The notes: generated from the sequence alone by a model not told the origin. Positions 1-9,302 are shown, numbered from the stretch's first letter. The stretch: DNA of 54,231 nucleotides from an uncultured Bacteroides sp. (GCA_900551445.1 URWA01000023.1:1-54231), one strand, 5' to 3'. Made by a program: numbers and translations.

Positions 1-87
1 TCAAATTTCAAATTACAAGTTCATATTTTCAAAAAATGAGTTTTGACACACCCTCTTTTTTTATGCCCTGACGTGGGGTGATGTGAG

Positions 88-146
88 CAAAAAACAAATC
101 GCTGCATCGGCTCCTCTGAACGATGGAATGTCGATGCAGCGATTTT
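88..146 (-). terminator. Rho-independent terminator after the GH84 gene
   Basis: The arms AAATCGCTGCATCG (96-109) and CGATGCAGCGATTT (132-145) pair perfectly around a 22-nt loop. Read on the minus strand, the stem is followed by a T-rich run (the A-rich stretch at 89-98). It lies about 20 bp past the stop codon at 164. Confidence 0.8.
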
Positions 147-163
147 GAATGATTTTCCGTTCT

Positions 164-2380
164 TTATTTCTGTACTTTCAAGCTAAACTTCTTGAAATAA
201 ACCTGCGTTTCCTGACTGGATTTGTTCGTCAGACGGACATATCTCAAGGAAGCATCAGTCGGGAGGGAGGCAGTGATTTCCGTCTTTTCGGCTGCCTGTG
301 ACAGAGGAACGGTCTGCCATTCCTGACCGTCACGGCTCACTTCCAGCGTGAATTGCGGAGCTACTCCCTGAGTACCTAAGTCCATGGCCAGGGCCTCGAA
401 ACGTACCGGTTGGTCTACGGCAATCTGCAGCATGGCACCGGCCGGCCATTTGATGACTTCGTTGGACGGGGATACATTGACATTCTGATGGCGGGCACGT
501 ACCAGCTGGGTCTTCAGCTGAGGCACATCGCTGGTCAGCGTGTAAGGATTGTATTCGGCCTTGGTTTCCAGATGGGTCTTGTACTGGGTGTTATAGGCGC
601 TGGTTACCTGGGTATATACCTGATTCAGGGTGGGCAGCAGGATGAGGCTTCCCACCTTTACCCCTGGCTGGTACGGATTCTGGTTTTCGGTCATATCCAG
701 TTCATACATTTGAGTCTGCAAGGCGCGGGCACGGTCGTAGTAGGTCTTGAAAGCAGCGTCTTTTCCGTCCAGTGCTTTGACCATCTGCAGTACACACTGG
801 CCGTATTCACCGAGCAGCTTGCCCTGTTTCAGCCAAGGGCGCATCTCCTGGATGAGGGCCGTATTTTCATTGTCGGCCAAAAGTACATCGCAGGCCGTTT
901 CCAGACGCATACATTCACGAAGTACACTGTCGGCAGCTTCGGTGTGGTGCATATCCTGTGCCAACACTTTCAGTATCGGCTGCAGGGATACACTTTCGTC
1001 ACGGCGGAATCCATGTCCGTTAGGTCCCAGGTCGGAACAATGTGTGGCAAAGGTTTCCAGATAGGCGACCTTCCGGGGCAGCAGGTCCTTGATGGCATGC
1101 TTCCACGACTGGATGCTGTCGTAGGTCTCCAGGTTCCAGGTGTAGTCGGCCACGCTGTACAAGGATATTTTGGAAGATTCCGCGTGTTCCATCGGATTGG
1201 ATACGAAACCGGACATATCGTCCTTGATATCTTTGGCATTGCCGTAGACTGGCCCCAAGAGCAGATGGTCGCGTACGTAGTCGTTCACCGGGAAGTTCCA
1301 CCAGATATAGGCCTTACGCCGGATGAGCGGGTTAATCCAGTCCAAGGTAGGCTTGTCAATACAGGCAATCACCCGGTCGCCGGTCCACATGACATGGATG
1401 CTGGGGTTGAGTTTTTCACCCAAGGTAGTCAGATAACCGCCTTCCACGTTCGACCAGCTCTTGTTGTATTCCGTAGGGCACATCACCAGAGGACTTACAT
1501 CGTGTTTCTGCTGGATGAAGTTGTTGTCGATATAGTTCAGCAGTTCGGCTTGGCGTACGGGGTCTGTACCGTCACCCGAAATGTCGTCGAAGAACACGGC
1601 AAAGGAGCGTACACCCAACTGGTACATGGCTTCGAATTTCTGAATCAGGGCATCTCGGTCGGCTTCCGTCCATTTAATATCCTTTCCCGGATGGATGGCC
1701 CATACAAAGTTCACTTCGTGGCGGGTAGCCTGCTCGATGAGTTCATGAATCTGAGCAGCTTCCTTTTCCGGATAAGGCTTGCGCCAGTTGGGGGAGGAGT
1801 GGTACGGATCGTCTTTCGGCCCATAGATATAGGTATTCATTTTGTTCTTGCCGTAGAATTCGAGTTGGCGCATACGGGCCTCGTGGCTCCAGGGAGTTCC
1901 GTAGAAGCCCTCTACCACACCGCGGAAGGCAATGTCAGGATAGTCCTCAATGGTGCAGAGGCTCAAATCTCCCTGACGTACCATCTGAGCCAAGGTCTGC
2001 ACGCCGTAGAAGGCGCCTCGTGCGTCTGCACCGGCAATCACGATGTGGTTATCGTTTACCTCTATATAATAGCCTTCCTTGTGCGGTGGAATTTTGGAAG
2101 TATATTTCTTGACGGCTTTATCGCCTTTCTTGCCGAGAATGATTGTGAATCCGGTTTTCTCCTGCTTGTTGGGGAGAAACTGTTTCAGGGCTTCGGCGGC
2201 ATGCGGACAGCTGCCTTCGGTCAGCACGAGCTGGTAAGATTGCGGCACGGCCACGGTCTTTTCATTTTTGCTCAGTTTAAACTCTTGTACCTTGGGCTGC
2301 AGCAGGCTGGCATCGGTCTGTGCCAGCACAGGTGTGGCACCTAGAACCATGTAGAATAGGGGTAGTAAATGGAATTTCAT
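164..2380 (-). CDS. GH84 beta-N-acetylglucosaminidase (O-GlcNAcase-like), secreted
   Basis: Family GH84 enzyme that removes terminal beta-linked N-acetylglucosamine by substrate-assisted catalysis; in gut Bacteroidales it probably acts in the periplasm or at the surface on host glycans or glycoproteins. The start at 2380 gives 738 aa, close to the well-studied B. thetaiotaomicron GH84 enzyme. A signal peptide (about residues 1-20, ending VLA) precedes an N-terminal alpha/beta domain (about 25-145). The catalytic barrel starts near RGVVEGFYGTPW (153-164) and carries the adjacent Asp pair in FFDDISG (Asp265-Asp266). The C-terminal ~130 residues look like a carbohydrate-binding discoidin-type domain. 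An in-frame ATG at 2419 exists, but a -7 promoter element covers 2413-2420, so transcripts should begin downstream of it. The gene stands alone, with its own promoter and terminator. Confidence 0.93.
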   Translation of the reverse strand: MKFHLLPLFYMVLGATPVLAQTDASLLQPKVQEFKLSKNEKTVAVPQSYQLVLTEGSCPHAAEALKQFLPNKQEKTGFTIILGKKGDKAVKKYTSKIPPHKEGYYIEVNDNHIVIAGADARGAFYGVQTLAQMVRQGDLSLCTIEDYPDIAFRGVVEGFYGTPWSHEARMRQLEFYGKNKMNTYIYGPKDDPYHSSPNWRKPYPEKEAAQIHELIEQATRHEVNFVWAIHPGKDIKWTEADRDALIQKFEAMYQLGVRSFAVFFDDISGDGTDPVRQAELLNYIDNNFIQQKHDVSPLVMCPTEYNKSWSNVEGGYLTTLGEKLNPSIHVMWTGDRVIACIDKPTLDWINPLIRRKAYIWWNFPVNDYVRDHLLLGPVYGNAKDIKDDMSGFVSNPMEHAESSKISLYSVADYTWNLETYDSIQSWKHAIKDLLPRKVAYLETFATHCSDLGPNGHGFRRDESVSLQPILKVLAQDMHHTEAADSVLRECMRLETACDVLLADNENTALIQEMRPWLKQGKLLGEYGQCVLQMVKALDGKDAAFKTYYDRARALQTQMYELDMTENQNPYQPGVKVGSLILLPTLNQVYTQVTSAYNTQYKTHLETKAEYNPYTLTSDVPQLKTQLVRARHQNVNVSPSNEVIKWPAGAMLQIAVDQPVRFEALAMDLGTQGVAPQFTLEVSRDGQEWQTVPLSQAAEKTEITASLPTDASLRYVRLTNKSSQETQVYFKKFSLKVQK

Positions 2381-2412
2381 GAATTTTATTAGGTTAGATA
2401 ATAATGATATTG

Positions 2413-2420
2413 CAAACATA
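2413..2420 (-). promoter_or_regulatory. Promoter -7 element for the GH84 gene
   Basis: On the minus strand this reads TATGTTTG, matching the Bacteroides TAnnTTTG consensus about 33 bp before the chosen start. No clear -33 TTTG was identified. Confidence 0.55.
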
Positions 2421-2453
2421 CATAAAATGATGCATCTTTACAATGGACTCTAT

Positions 2454-2515
2454 AAAAAAGGAGGGCCGCTCATCTTTAATTGACTTAATTGGAGATGGGC
2501 GGCCCTCCTTTTTTA
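2454..2515 (-). terminator. Terminator downstream of radA
   Basis: A long near-perfect hairpin: A-run plus GGAGGGCCGC pairs with GCGGCCCTCC plus T-run, and the pairing extends through CATCT/AGATG. It lies between the radA stop (2552) and the GH84 promoter. The A/T flanks make it able to act in both directions, but radA is the only gene reading into it. Confidence 0.9.
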
Positions 2516-2551
2516 TAATATTTGTTCAAGTATGCTTTGATGAATTTCTTT

Positions 2552-3925
2552 CTATCCGAATAATTCCCGGAAGGCTTCTTCTACCTTCCGTACGGGAACA
2601 AGTTCTATTTTTATTTTCTTGCGGTCGATGCCTGAAAGGTTGTGCTTGGGTATCAGCATCCGCTGGAATCCCAGTTTTTCGGCTTCACTGATGCGTTGTT
2701 CGATGCGGTTGACCGGACGGATTTCTCCACTCAGGCCGACTTCGCCTGCCATGCAAACTCCCGTTTCGATTTCGGAATCCATGTTGCTGGAAAGAATGGC
2801 ACTGATGACGGCCAGGTCGATGGCCGGGTCGTTGACTTTCAATCCTCCGGCGATGTTCAGGAACACGTCTTTCTGTGCCAGTTTGAAGCCGACTCGCTTT
2901 TCCAGTACGGCCAACAGCATGTTCATGCGCCGGAGGTCGAATCCGGTGGCCGAACGTTGCGGCATACCGTAGGCTGCCGTGCTGACCAAAGCCTGGACTT
3001 CAATCAGGAAGGGGCGTACCCCTTCTACGGCTCCGGCAATGGCGACACCGCTCATCCCCTCATGGTCTTGGGTAAGCAGGAGCTCCGAGGGATTGCTGAC
3101 TTGACGAAGGCCGTCCTGCCGCATCTCATAAATACCCAATTCGGCGGTACTTCCGAAACGGTTCTTGATGCTGCGCAGGATGCGGTACATGTAGTGCTGG
3201 TCTCCTTCGAATTGCAGCACCGTATCCACAATGTGTTCCAGTACCTTCGGTCCGGCAATGCTGCCTTCTTTGTTGATGTGTCCGATAAGGATGACAGGGG
3301 TACCGGTTTCTTTGGCAAACTTCAAGAGAGAAGCGGTACATTCCCTTACCTGCACGATGCTGCCGGGAGAGGAATCAATGTTTTCGGTAGAAATGGTCTG
3401 GATGGAGTCGATGATGACCAGGTCGGGAGCGGCATTCTTGATGTGGGTAAAGATTTGTTCCAAGGAGGTCTCACACGCAATCAGCAGGTTTTCGTTGTCG
3501 GGATGGGGGATACGGACAGCACGGAGCTTCAGCTGACGGGCACTTTCTTCACCGGATACATAAAGAATCTTTTTATGGGCAAGTCGGAGTACGGTCTGAA
3601 GTACCAGGGTGGATTTGCCGATACCGGGTTCTCCTCCAATCAGGGTCAGGGAGCCCTGTACCAGTCCTCCTCCCAATACCCGGTTGAGTTCCTCGTCCAG
3701 CATATCAATCCGTTGCTCCTCGTCGGATGCGATAGCTTTGAGAGGCTGAGGTTTGGAACGTACGGATTCGATGCCGTGCGCCACATGCTTGGCCACGGGG
3801 GCTTCTTTCCGGACCACCTCTTCTACAAATGTGTTCCACTGTCCGCAAGAGGGACATTTCCCGGCCCATTTCGGGGATTCTTGTCCGCAATTCGTGCAGA
3901 CATATACTGTTTTTTCTTTTGCCAT
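2552..3925 (-). CDS. radA: DNA repair protein RadA (Sms)
   Basis: RecA-like ATPase that promotes branch migration and processing of recombination intermediates. The 457 residues are normal for the family. They show an N-terminal C4 zinc finger (Cys10, Cys13, Cys24, Cys27), Walker A GEPGIGKST (98-106), the RadA-specific KNRFG motif near residue 260, and a C-terminal Lon-protease-like domain. The start at 3925 was chosen because MAKEK... leads directly into the zinc finger as in known RadA proteins, and because the promoter at 3947-3954 excludes the ATG at 3949. It is monocistronic and convergent with nothing; its terminator follows. Confidence 0.97.
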   Translation of the reverse strand: MAKEKTVYVCTNCGQESPKWAGKCPSCGQWNTFVEEVVRKEAPVAKHVAHGIESVRSKPQPLKAIASDEEQRIDMLDEELNRVLGGGLVQGSLTLIGGEPGIGKSTLVLQTVLRLAHKKILYVSGEESARQLKLRAVRIPHPDNENLLIACETSLEQIFTHIKNAAPDLVIIDSIQTISTENIDSSPGSIVQVRECTASLLKFAKETGTPVILIGHINKEGSIAGPKVLEHIVDTVLQFEGDQHYMYRILRSIKNRFGSTAELGIYEMRQDGLRQVSNPSELLLTQDHEGMSGVAIAGAVEGVRPFLIEVQALVSTAAYGMPQRSATGFDLRRMNMLLAVLEKRVGFKLAQKDVFLNIAGGLKVNDPAIDLAVISAILSSNMDSEIETGVCMAGEVGLSGEIRPVNRIEQRISEAEKLGFQRMLIPKHNLSGIDRKKIKIELVPVRKVEEAFRELFG

Positions 3926-3946
3926 AGTTGTCACACTAATTTCAGA

Positions 3947-3954
3947 CAAAGGTA
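3947..3954 (-). promoter_or_regulatory. Promoter -7 element for radA
   Basis: Minus-strand TACCTTTG, a full match to TAnnTTTG, 22 bp before the radA start. It supports starting radA at 3925 rather than 3949. Confidence 0.6.
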
Positions 3955-4026
3955 CGAAAACTTATGTTTATTTCTGATACTGCCAAAAAAATATCATTTA
4001 AATGTGGGTTTGTAGAAAAATGTTGT

Positions 4027-4034
4027 TATATTTG
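4027..4034 (+). promoter_or_regulatory. Promoter -7 element for the threonine operon
   Basis: TATATTTG matches TAnnTTTG, with a TTTG at 4009-4012 that is closer than the usual -33 spacing. A start of transcription near 4042 would leave a leader of almost 290 nt before thrA and would put the small leader ORF at 4056 right at the 5' end of the message. Confidence 0.5.
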
Positions 4035-4055
4035 CCAACGGAAAAACAATAATCT

Positions 4056-4148
4056 ATGACTGAACGCTGTCTTCATATCATCTTGTTGAAGGGGCATGGG
4101 TATATGCCTTTCATTACTTCTGCCACAGGGATGACCCCTAGGGGGTAA
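4056..4148 (+). CDS. Possible threonine-operon leader peptide (30 aa)
   Basis: A 30-codon ORF begins about 14 nt after the predicted transcription start of the thr operon. Its second half reads FITSATGMTP, placing Ile, three Thr and Met codons within ten residues. These are amino acids made from the pathway of the downstream fused aspartokinase/homoserine dehydrogenase. The position and the hairpins that follow suggest a ribosome-mediated attenuation leader. The Thr enrichment is modest compared with the E. coli thr leader, so chance is a real alternative. Confidence 0.35.
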   Translation: MTERCLHIILLKGHGYMPFITSATGMTPRG

Positions 4149-4198
4149 AGGATAGTATGTTTGGTGTTTCTACGTGATACACGTCTGCGGATGCAGAC
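4128..4198 (+). promoter_or_regulatory. Candidate attenuator hairpins in the thr leader
   Basis: Several short hairpins compete. GGG-ATGA-CCC (from 4128) overlaps CCCCTAGGGG (4135-4144) at the end of the leader ORF. ACGTG-ATA-CACGT (4172-4184) overlaps GTCTGC-GGAT-GCAGAC (4183-4198) by two bases. The last hairpin is followed by a U-rich but interrupted stretch (4199-4218). Mutually exclusive pairings beside Thr and Met codons fit attenuation; individual stems are short. Confidence 0.35.
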
Positions 4199-4330
4199 AT
4201 TTCAATTATTTTATTCATTCAACTTTAATTTAATTTATTTGTTTCCGTAAGGAAAGTGGAATGTACTGCTTTCTTCTTGTGGAAGCTAACCGGATTATAT
4301 GAATTCGGGCATAAAAAATAAAAACAACCT

Positions 4331-6763
4331 ATGAAAGTATTGAAATTCGGCGGCACGTCCGTAGGTTCCGTCAATAGCATGTTAAGCGTGAAGCGCATTG
4401 TAGAAAGTGTAGATGACAAAGTGATTGTAGTCGTTTCTGCATTGGGAGGCATTACCGACAAATTGATTTGTACTTCGAGAATGGCCGCTTCGGGCGATGA
4501 TTCTTATGAAAAGGAAATGAAGGAAATCGTGAACCGCCATATCGAGATGGTCTACACGGTCATTCCGGCAGGGAGAGGAAGAGAATTGCTTCTGGACCTG
4601 GTCAATGAGTTGCTAAGTGAATTGAAGGATATTTTTCAGGGGATTTATTTGATTCGGGACCTTTCTCCCAAAACGTCGGCTACTATTGTGAGCTATGGAG
4701 AACGTTTGTCTTCCATTATCGTGGCTACCTTGATTCAAGGGGCTGTGTGGTTCGATTCCCGTACGTTTATCAAGACAGAGAAAAAACATAACAAGCATAT
4801 TCTGGATTCAGAACTCACCAATCAGCTGGTACGTGAAACCTTCAGTGAGATACCGCAAGTATCTGTAGTGCCGGGATTTATTTCTACGGATAAGAACACC
4901 GGTGAGGTCACGAACTTGGGAAGAGGTGGTTCGGATTACACGGCTTCCATCATTGCGGCTGCACTGGATGCGGATATTTTGGAAATATGGACGGATGTGG
5001 ACGGCTTCATGACGGCCGACCCTAGAGTCATCAGCACGGCTTATCCGATTAAGGAGTTGAGCTACGTGGAGGCTATGGAGTTGTGTAATTTCGGAGCGAA
5101 GGTGGTATATCCGCCGACCATTTATCCGGTATGTCACAAGAATATTCCGATTCTGATTAAGAATACGTTCAATCCGGAGGCACCGGGTACCATCGTCAAG
5201 CAGGATGCCGACCATTCTTCAAAACCCATCAAGGGTATTTCGTCCATCAACGATACTTGCCTGATTACCATGACCGGTCTGGGTATGGTGGGCGTGATTG
5301 GAGTCAACCACCGTATTTTCAAGACCTTGGCAGAGAACGGCATCAGCGTGTTCCTCGTATCGCAGGCTTCTTCCGAGAACTCTACTTCCATCGGTGTGAG
5401 AAATGAAGATGCAGAACTGGCTTGTGAAGTATTGAACGAGGAATTTGCCAAAGAAATTGAAATGGGAGAAATCTCGCCGATGAAGGCGGAAGGCAATCTG
5501 GCAACCGTAGCCATTGTGGGTGAGAACATGAAGCATACACCGGGTATTGCCGGAAAACTGTTCGGTACGTTAGGACGGAACGGCATCAATGTCATTGCCT
5601 GTGCGCAGGGAGCTTCGGAAACCAATATCTCTTTTGTGGTAGACGGTGCTTCTTTGCGGAAAACGCTGAACGTGATTCACGATTCATTCTTTCTGTCAGA
5701 ATACCAAGTCTTGAATTTGTTTATTTGTGGCACAGGAACGGTAGGTTCCAGCCTGATAGAGCAGATTCATGGTCAGCAGGAAAAATTGAAACAGGAACGG
5801 GGATTGAAACTGCATGTAGTGGGAATCGCCAATGGACACAAGGCGTTGTTTACCCGTGCAGGAATCAATCTGGAGCATTTCCGGGAAGAACTGGATGAAA
5901 AGGGAATCGTTTCTACCCCGCAGGTACTTCGGGATGAGATTGTGGGAATGAATATCTTCAACTCGGTATTTGTGGATTGTACCGCCAGTCCGGATATTGC
6001 AGCCCTCTACAAGGACTTGTTGAGTCACAACGTTTCGGTAGTGGCAGCCAATAAGATTGCGGCTTCTTCGGAATATGATATTTATGCGGAATTGAAGAAA
6101 ATAGCCCGTCAGCGGGGAGTCAAGTTCCTGTTTGAAACGAACGTAGGAGCGGGATTACCGGTCATCAACACCATCAACGACCTGATAAACAGTGGAGATA
6201 AGATTCTGAAGATTGAAGCGGTAGTGAGCGGTACGTTGAATTATATTTTCAACCGTATCAGTGCCGACATGCCGTTGAGTGCGACCATCCGTCAGGCGAA
6301 GGAAGACGGTTATTCAGAACCCGATCCGCGAGTAGACCTGAGCGGGAAGGACGTGATTCGGAAACTGGTGATTCTGGCTCGTGAAGCAGGCTATCGTTTG
6401 AATCAGGAAGATGTGGAAACCCACTTGTTTATTCCGGACAAGTATTTTGAGGGTACGTTGGATGATTTCTGGAAGAACATTCCCAAATTGGATAAGGAAT
6501 TCGAAGAGCGTCGCCGCGAAGTGGAACGGGAAGGAAAACGTTGGCGTTTTGTAGCCAGTCTGGAAAACGGACATGGAAAAGTGGCTTTGCAGGAAGTGGA
6601 TAGCAATCATCCGTTCTATAATCTGGCGGGTACCAATAACATTATTCTGCTGACCACCGAACGTTACAATGAATATCCGATGCTGATTCAAGGATATGGC
6701 GCCGGGGCCAGTGTGACGGCTGCGGGTGTGTTTGCAGACATCATGAGCATTGCCAATATTTAA
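4331..6763 (+). CDS. thrA: Bifunctional aspartokinase / homoserine dehydrogenase
   Basis: Catalyses the first and third steps from aspartate to threonine and methionine: phosphorylation of aspartate and NAD(P)H-dependent reduction of aspartate semialdehyde to homoserine. The 810 residues fit the fused ThrA/MetL architecture. The N-terminal kinase domain (about 1-290) starts with KFGGTSVGS. Tandem ACT regulatory domains occupy about 310-460. The homoserine dehydrogenase domain starts with the Rossmann motif GTGTVGSS (about 463) and includes SGTLNYIFN. It is the first gene of a three-gene operon, 11 bp before the next start, and follows a long leader with possible attenuation. Feedback control through the ACT domains is likely, but the effector cannot be read from sequence. 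Confidence 0.97.
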   Translation: MKVLKFGGTSVGSVNSMLSVKRIVESVDDKVIVVVSALGGITDKLICTSRMAASGDDSYEKEMKEIVNRHIEMVYTVIPAGRGRELLLDLVNELLSELKDIFQGIYLIRDLSPKTSATIVSYGERLSSIIVATLIQGAVWFDSRTFIKTEKKHNKHILDSELTNQLVRETFSEIPQVSVVPGFISTDKNTGEVTNLGRGGSDYTASIIAAALDADILEIWTDVDGFMTADPRVISTAYPIKELSYVEAMELCNFGAKVVYPPTIYPVCHKNIPILIKNTFNPEAPGTIVKQDADHSSKPIKGISSINDTCLITMTGLGMVGVIGVNHRIFKTLAENGISVFLVSQASSENSTSIGVRNEDAELACEVLNEEFAKEIEMGEISPMKAEGNLATVAIVGENMKHTPGIAGKLFGTLGRNGINVIACAQGASETNISFVVDGASLRKTLNVIHDSFFLSEYQVLNLFICGTGTVGSSLIEQIHGQQEKLKQERGLKLHVVGIANGHKALFTRAGINLEHFREELDEKGIVSTPQVLRDEIVGMNIFNSVFVDCTASPDIAALYKDLLSHNVSVVAANKIAASSEYDIYAELKKIARQRGVKFLFETNVGAGLPVINTINDLINSGDKILKIEAVVSGTLNYIFNRISADMPLSATIRQAKEDGYSEPDPRVDLSGKDVIRKLVILAREAGYRLNQEDVETHLFIPDKYFEGTLDDFWKNIPKLDKEFEERRREVEREGKRWRFVASLENGHGKVALQEVDSNHPFYNLAGTNNIILLTTERYNEYPMLIQGYGAGASVTAAGVFADIMSIANI

Positions 6764-6774
6764 AACAGACAGTC

Positions 6775-7989
6775 ATGAAACATCTTATTATATTGGGCGA
6801 CGGCATGGCCGACTGGGCTGTTCCGTCGTTGGGAGGCAAGACCCTGTTGCAGTATGCGCAGACTCCTTATATGGACAAACTGGCACGCATGGGACGTACG
6901 GGTATGTTGAAGACCGTAGCCGACGGGTTTCATCCTGGAAGTGAGGTGGCCAATATGTCGGTAATGGGATATGACCTGCCCAAGGTTTACGAAGGCCGTG
7001 GGGTACTGGAAGCTGCGAGTATCGGAGTCGACCTTCAGGAAGGGGACATGGCCATGCGGTGTAACATCGTCTGTGTGGAAGGAGATCTTTTGAAGAACCA
7101 TTCTGCCGGGCATATCACGACCGAGGAAGCCGATGAACTGATCCGATTTCTGGATGAAAAACTGGGCTCCGACCGTATTCATTTCTATACCGGTGTGCAG
7201 TATCGTCATTTGCTGGTGATAAAAGGGGGAGACAAACGGCTGGCTTGTGTGCCTCCGCATGATATCCCTTTACAGCCTTTCCGACCGAACATGGTGAAGG
7301 CTTTGTGCCCGGAAGCACAGGAAACAGCCGATTTGTTGAATGATTTGATTCTGAAGTCACAACAGTTGCTGCCCACTCATCCGGTCAACCTGAAACGGGT
7401 GGCTGAAGGAAAGGACCCGGCCAATAGTATCTGGCCGTGGAGTCCGGGATACCGTCCGCAGATGGAACCGTTGTCAGAGAAATATCCTGCCATCCGTAAG
7501 GGAGCAGTCATTACGGCAGTCGATTTGATTCGGGGTATCGGACGTTACGCCGGATTGCGTTGCATTGAAGTGGAAGGAGCTACCGGCTTGTATAATACCA
7601 ATTATGAAGGAAAGGCCCAGGCAGCCATTGAAGCCTTGAAAACCGATGACTTTGTGTATCTGCATGTGGAGGCCAGCGATGAGGCCGGACATGAAGGAGA
7701 TGTGCCGTTGAAGTTGCAGACGATTGAAAACCTGGACCGTCGGATTGTGGGACCTGTCTATGAGGCGGTGAAACAATGGGATGAACCTGTCGCCATGGCG
7801 GTTCTTCCAGACCATCCTACGCCTTGTGAGTTGCGGACACATACCAATGAGCCTATACCGTTTTTGATTTATTATCCGGGTATTGTGCCCGATTCCGTGC
7901 AGACCTATGATGAAATAAGCTGTAAGGAAGGCGGATACGGGGTGATGGAAAAAGACGAGTTTATGAATTTATTTATGAACATTCAGTAA
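6775..7989 (+). CDS. Phosphoglycerate-mutase-like (APGM family) homoserine kinase
   Basis: Member of the archaeal-type cofactor-independent phosphoglycerate mutase branch of the alkaline phosphatase superfamily. The 404-aa protein has the metal-binding LGDGMADW start (Asp9), a likely nucleophile Ser62 in NMSVMGY, ASDEAGHEGD, and LPDHPTPC near the C-terminus. It lies exactly where thrB would be, 11 bp after thrA and 11 bp before thrC, and no GHMP-type ThrB is present. Versions in this position form the group proposed as the homoserine kinase of Bacteroidetes. The context therefore argues for phosphorylation of homoserine to O-phosphohomoserine, the ThrC substrate, rather than glycolysis. Automatic annotation will often call it a phosphoglycerate mutase. 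Confidence 0.88.
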   Translation: MKHLIILGDGMADWAVPSLGGKTLLQYAQTPYMDKLARMGRTGMLKTVADGFHPGSEVANMSVMGYDLPKVYEGRGVLEAASIGVDLQEGDMAMRCNIVCVEGDLLKNHSAGHITTEEADELIRFLDEKLGSDRIHFYTGVQYRHLLVIKGGDKRLACVPPHDIPLQPFRPNMVKALCPEAQETADLLNDLILKSQQLLPTHPVNLKRVAEGKDPANSIWPWSPGYRPQMEPLSEKYPAIRKGAVITAVDLIRGIGRYAGLRCIEVEGATGLYNTNYEGKAQAAIEALKTDDFVYLHVEASDEAGHEGDVPLKLQTIENLDRRIVGPVYEAVKQWDEPVAMAVLPDHPTPCELRTHTNEPIPFLIYYPGIVPDSVQTYDEISCKEGGYGVMEKDEFMNLFMNIQ

Positions 7990-8000
7990 CAAATTGCAAT

Positions 8001-9302
8001 ATGAAGTATTACAGTACAAACGGAAAAGCGCTGGACGCTACTTTGGAAGAGGCCGTAGTGAGAGGGCTGGCTTCTGACAAGGGCTTGTATATGCCTCGCG
8101 AGATAAAGGCATTGCCGCAGTCTTTTTTTGACGAGATTGATACGCTTTCTTTCCCTGAGATAGCTTATAAGGTGGCCGATGCCTTCTTTGGAGAAGATGT
8201 ACCTGCAGAGACTCTGAAACAGATTGTATATGATACCTTGAATTTCGATGTGCCGGCAGTGAAGGTGAAAGATAATATTTATTCTTTGGAACTGTTTCAT
8301 GGACCGACGCTGGCGTTTAAGGATGTAGGCGGTCGTTTTATGGCGCGTTTGCTGGGGTATTTTATCCGCAAGGAAGGGAAAAAGCAGGTCAATGTGCTGG
8401 TGGCCACTTCGGGTGATACGGGAAGTGCCGTGGCAAACGGCTTCCTGGGAGTAGAAGGTATTCATGTATATGTGCTCTACCCGAAGGGAAAAGTCAGCGA
8501 GATTCAGGAAAAGCAGTTTACTACCCTCGGACATAATATTACGGCCATTGAGGTGAACGGTACGTTTGATGACTGCCAGGCCTTGGTGAAGAGTGCGTTC
8601 ATGGATAAGGAATTGAACGAACACATGCAGCTCACTTCCGCCAACTCCATTAATGTGGCCCGCTTCTTGCCTCAGGCATTTTATTATTTCTATGCCTATG
8701 CCCAGATGAAGAAAATCGGTAAAGCCGACAATCTGGTTGTCTGTGTACCGAGTGGCAACTTTGGCAATATCACTGCCGGGTTGTTTGGCAAGCGCATGGG
8801 ACTCCCCGTGAAGCGTTTTATTGCCGCCAATAACCGGAATGACATATTCTATCAGTACCTGAAGACAGGGAAATACAGTCCACGTCCTTCTGTGGCTACG
8901 ATTGCCAATGCCATGGATGTGGGCGACCCAAGTAACTTTGCCCGTGTATTGGATTTGTACGACGGCAGCCATGAGGCCATCGCTTCCGAAATCAGTGGAG
9001 AAACCTATACAGATGACCAGATTCGGGAAACGGTACAGAAGGTGTATGAAGAAACGGGTTATCTGCTGGATCCCCATGGGGCATGCGGATACCGGGCTTT
9101 GGCGGAAGAACTGAAGGAAGGCGAAGTGGGGGTATTCCTGGAGACCGCTCATCCGGCCAAATTCTTGCAGACCGTAGAAGATATCATTGGGGTAGAGGTG
9201 AAAATACCGGAAAAACTTCAGGCCTTCATGAAAGGAACCAAACAGAGCATACCGATGTCAAAAGATTTTGCGGCTTTCAAGGCTTACTTGATGAAGCAGT
9301 AA
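8001..9302 (+). CDS. thrC: Threonine synthase
   Basis: PLP-dependent conversion of O-phosphohomoserine to threonine, the last step of the pathway. The 433-aa length fits the ThrC class found in enteric bacteria and Bacteroidetes. The PLP lysine is in HGPTLAFKDVG (Lys107), followed by the SGDTGSA phosphate-binding loop and later the PSGNFGNITAG segment. It ends the thr operon. The palindromic 22-bp array begins 36 bp after the stop and would be transcribed as its 3' UTR before the terminator at 9488-9540. Confidence 0.97.
   Translation: MKYYSTNGKALDATLEEAVVRGLASDKGLYMPREIKALPQSFFDEIDTLSFPEIAYKVADAFFGEDVPAETLKQIVYDTLNFDVPAVKVKDNIYSLELFHGPTLAFKDVGGRFMARLLGYFIRKEGKKQVNVLVATSGDTGSAVANGFLGVEGIHVYVLYPKGKVSEIQEKQFTTLGHNITAIEVNGTFDDCQALVKSAFMDKELNEHMQLTSANSINVARFLPQAFYYFYAYAQMKKIGKADNLVVCVPSGNFGNITAGLFGKRMGLPVKRFIAANNRNDIFYQYLKTGKYSPRPSVATIANAMDVGDPSNFARVLDLYDGSHEAIASEISGETYTDDQIRETVQKVYEETGYLLDPHGACGYRALAEELKEGEVGVFLETAHPAKFLQTVEDIIGVEVKIPEKLQAFMKGTKQSIPMSKDFAAFKAYLMKQ

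Noticed and set aside
410..2344. 644-codon open frame antisense to the GH84 gene
   Set aside because: It is a shadow of the codon usage of the real gene, with no promoter, no recognisable domain, and complete overlap with a confident enzyme.
2443..2691. 82-codon plus-strand frame after the GH84 promoter region
   Set aside because: It begins in the radA terminator hairpin and runs antisense into radA.
2642..4015. 457-codon open frame antisense to radA
   Set aside because: Antisense shadow of a highly conserved gene; its translation shows no family features.
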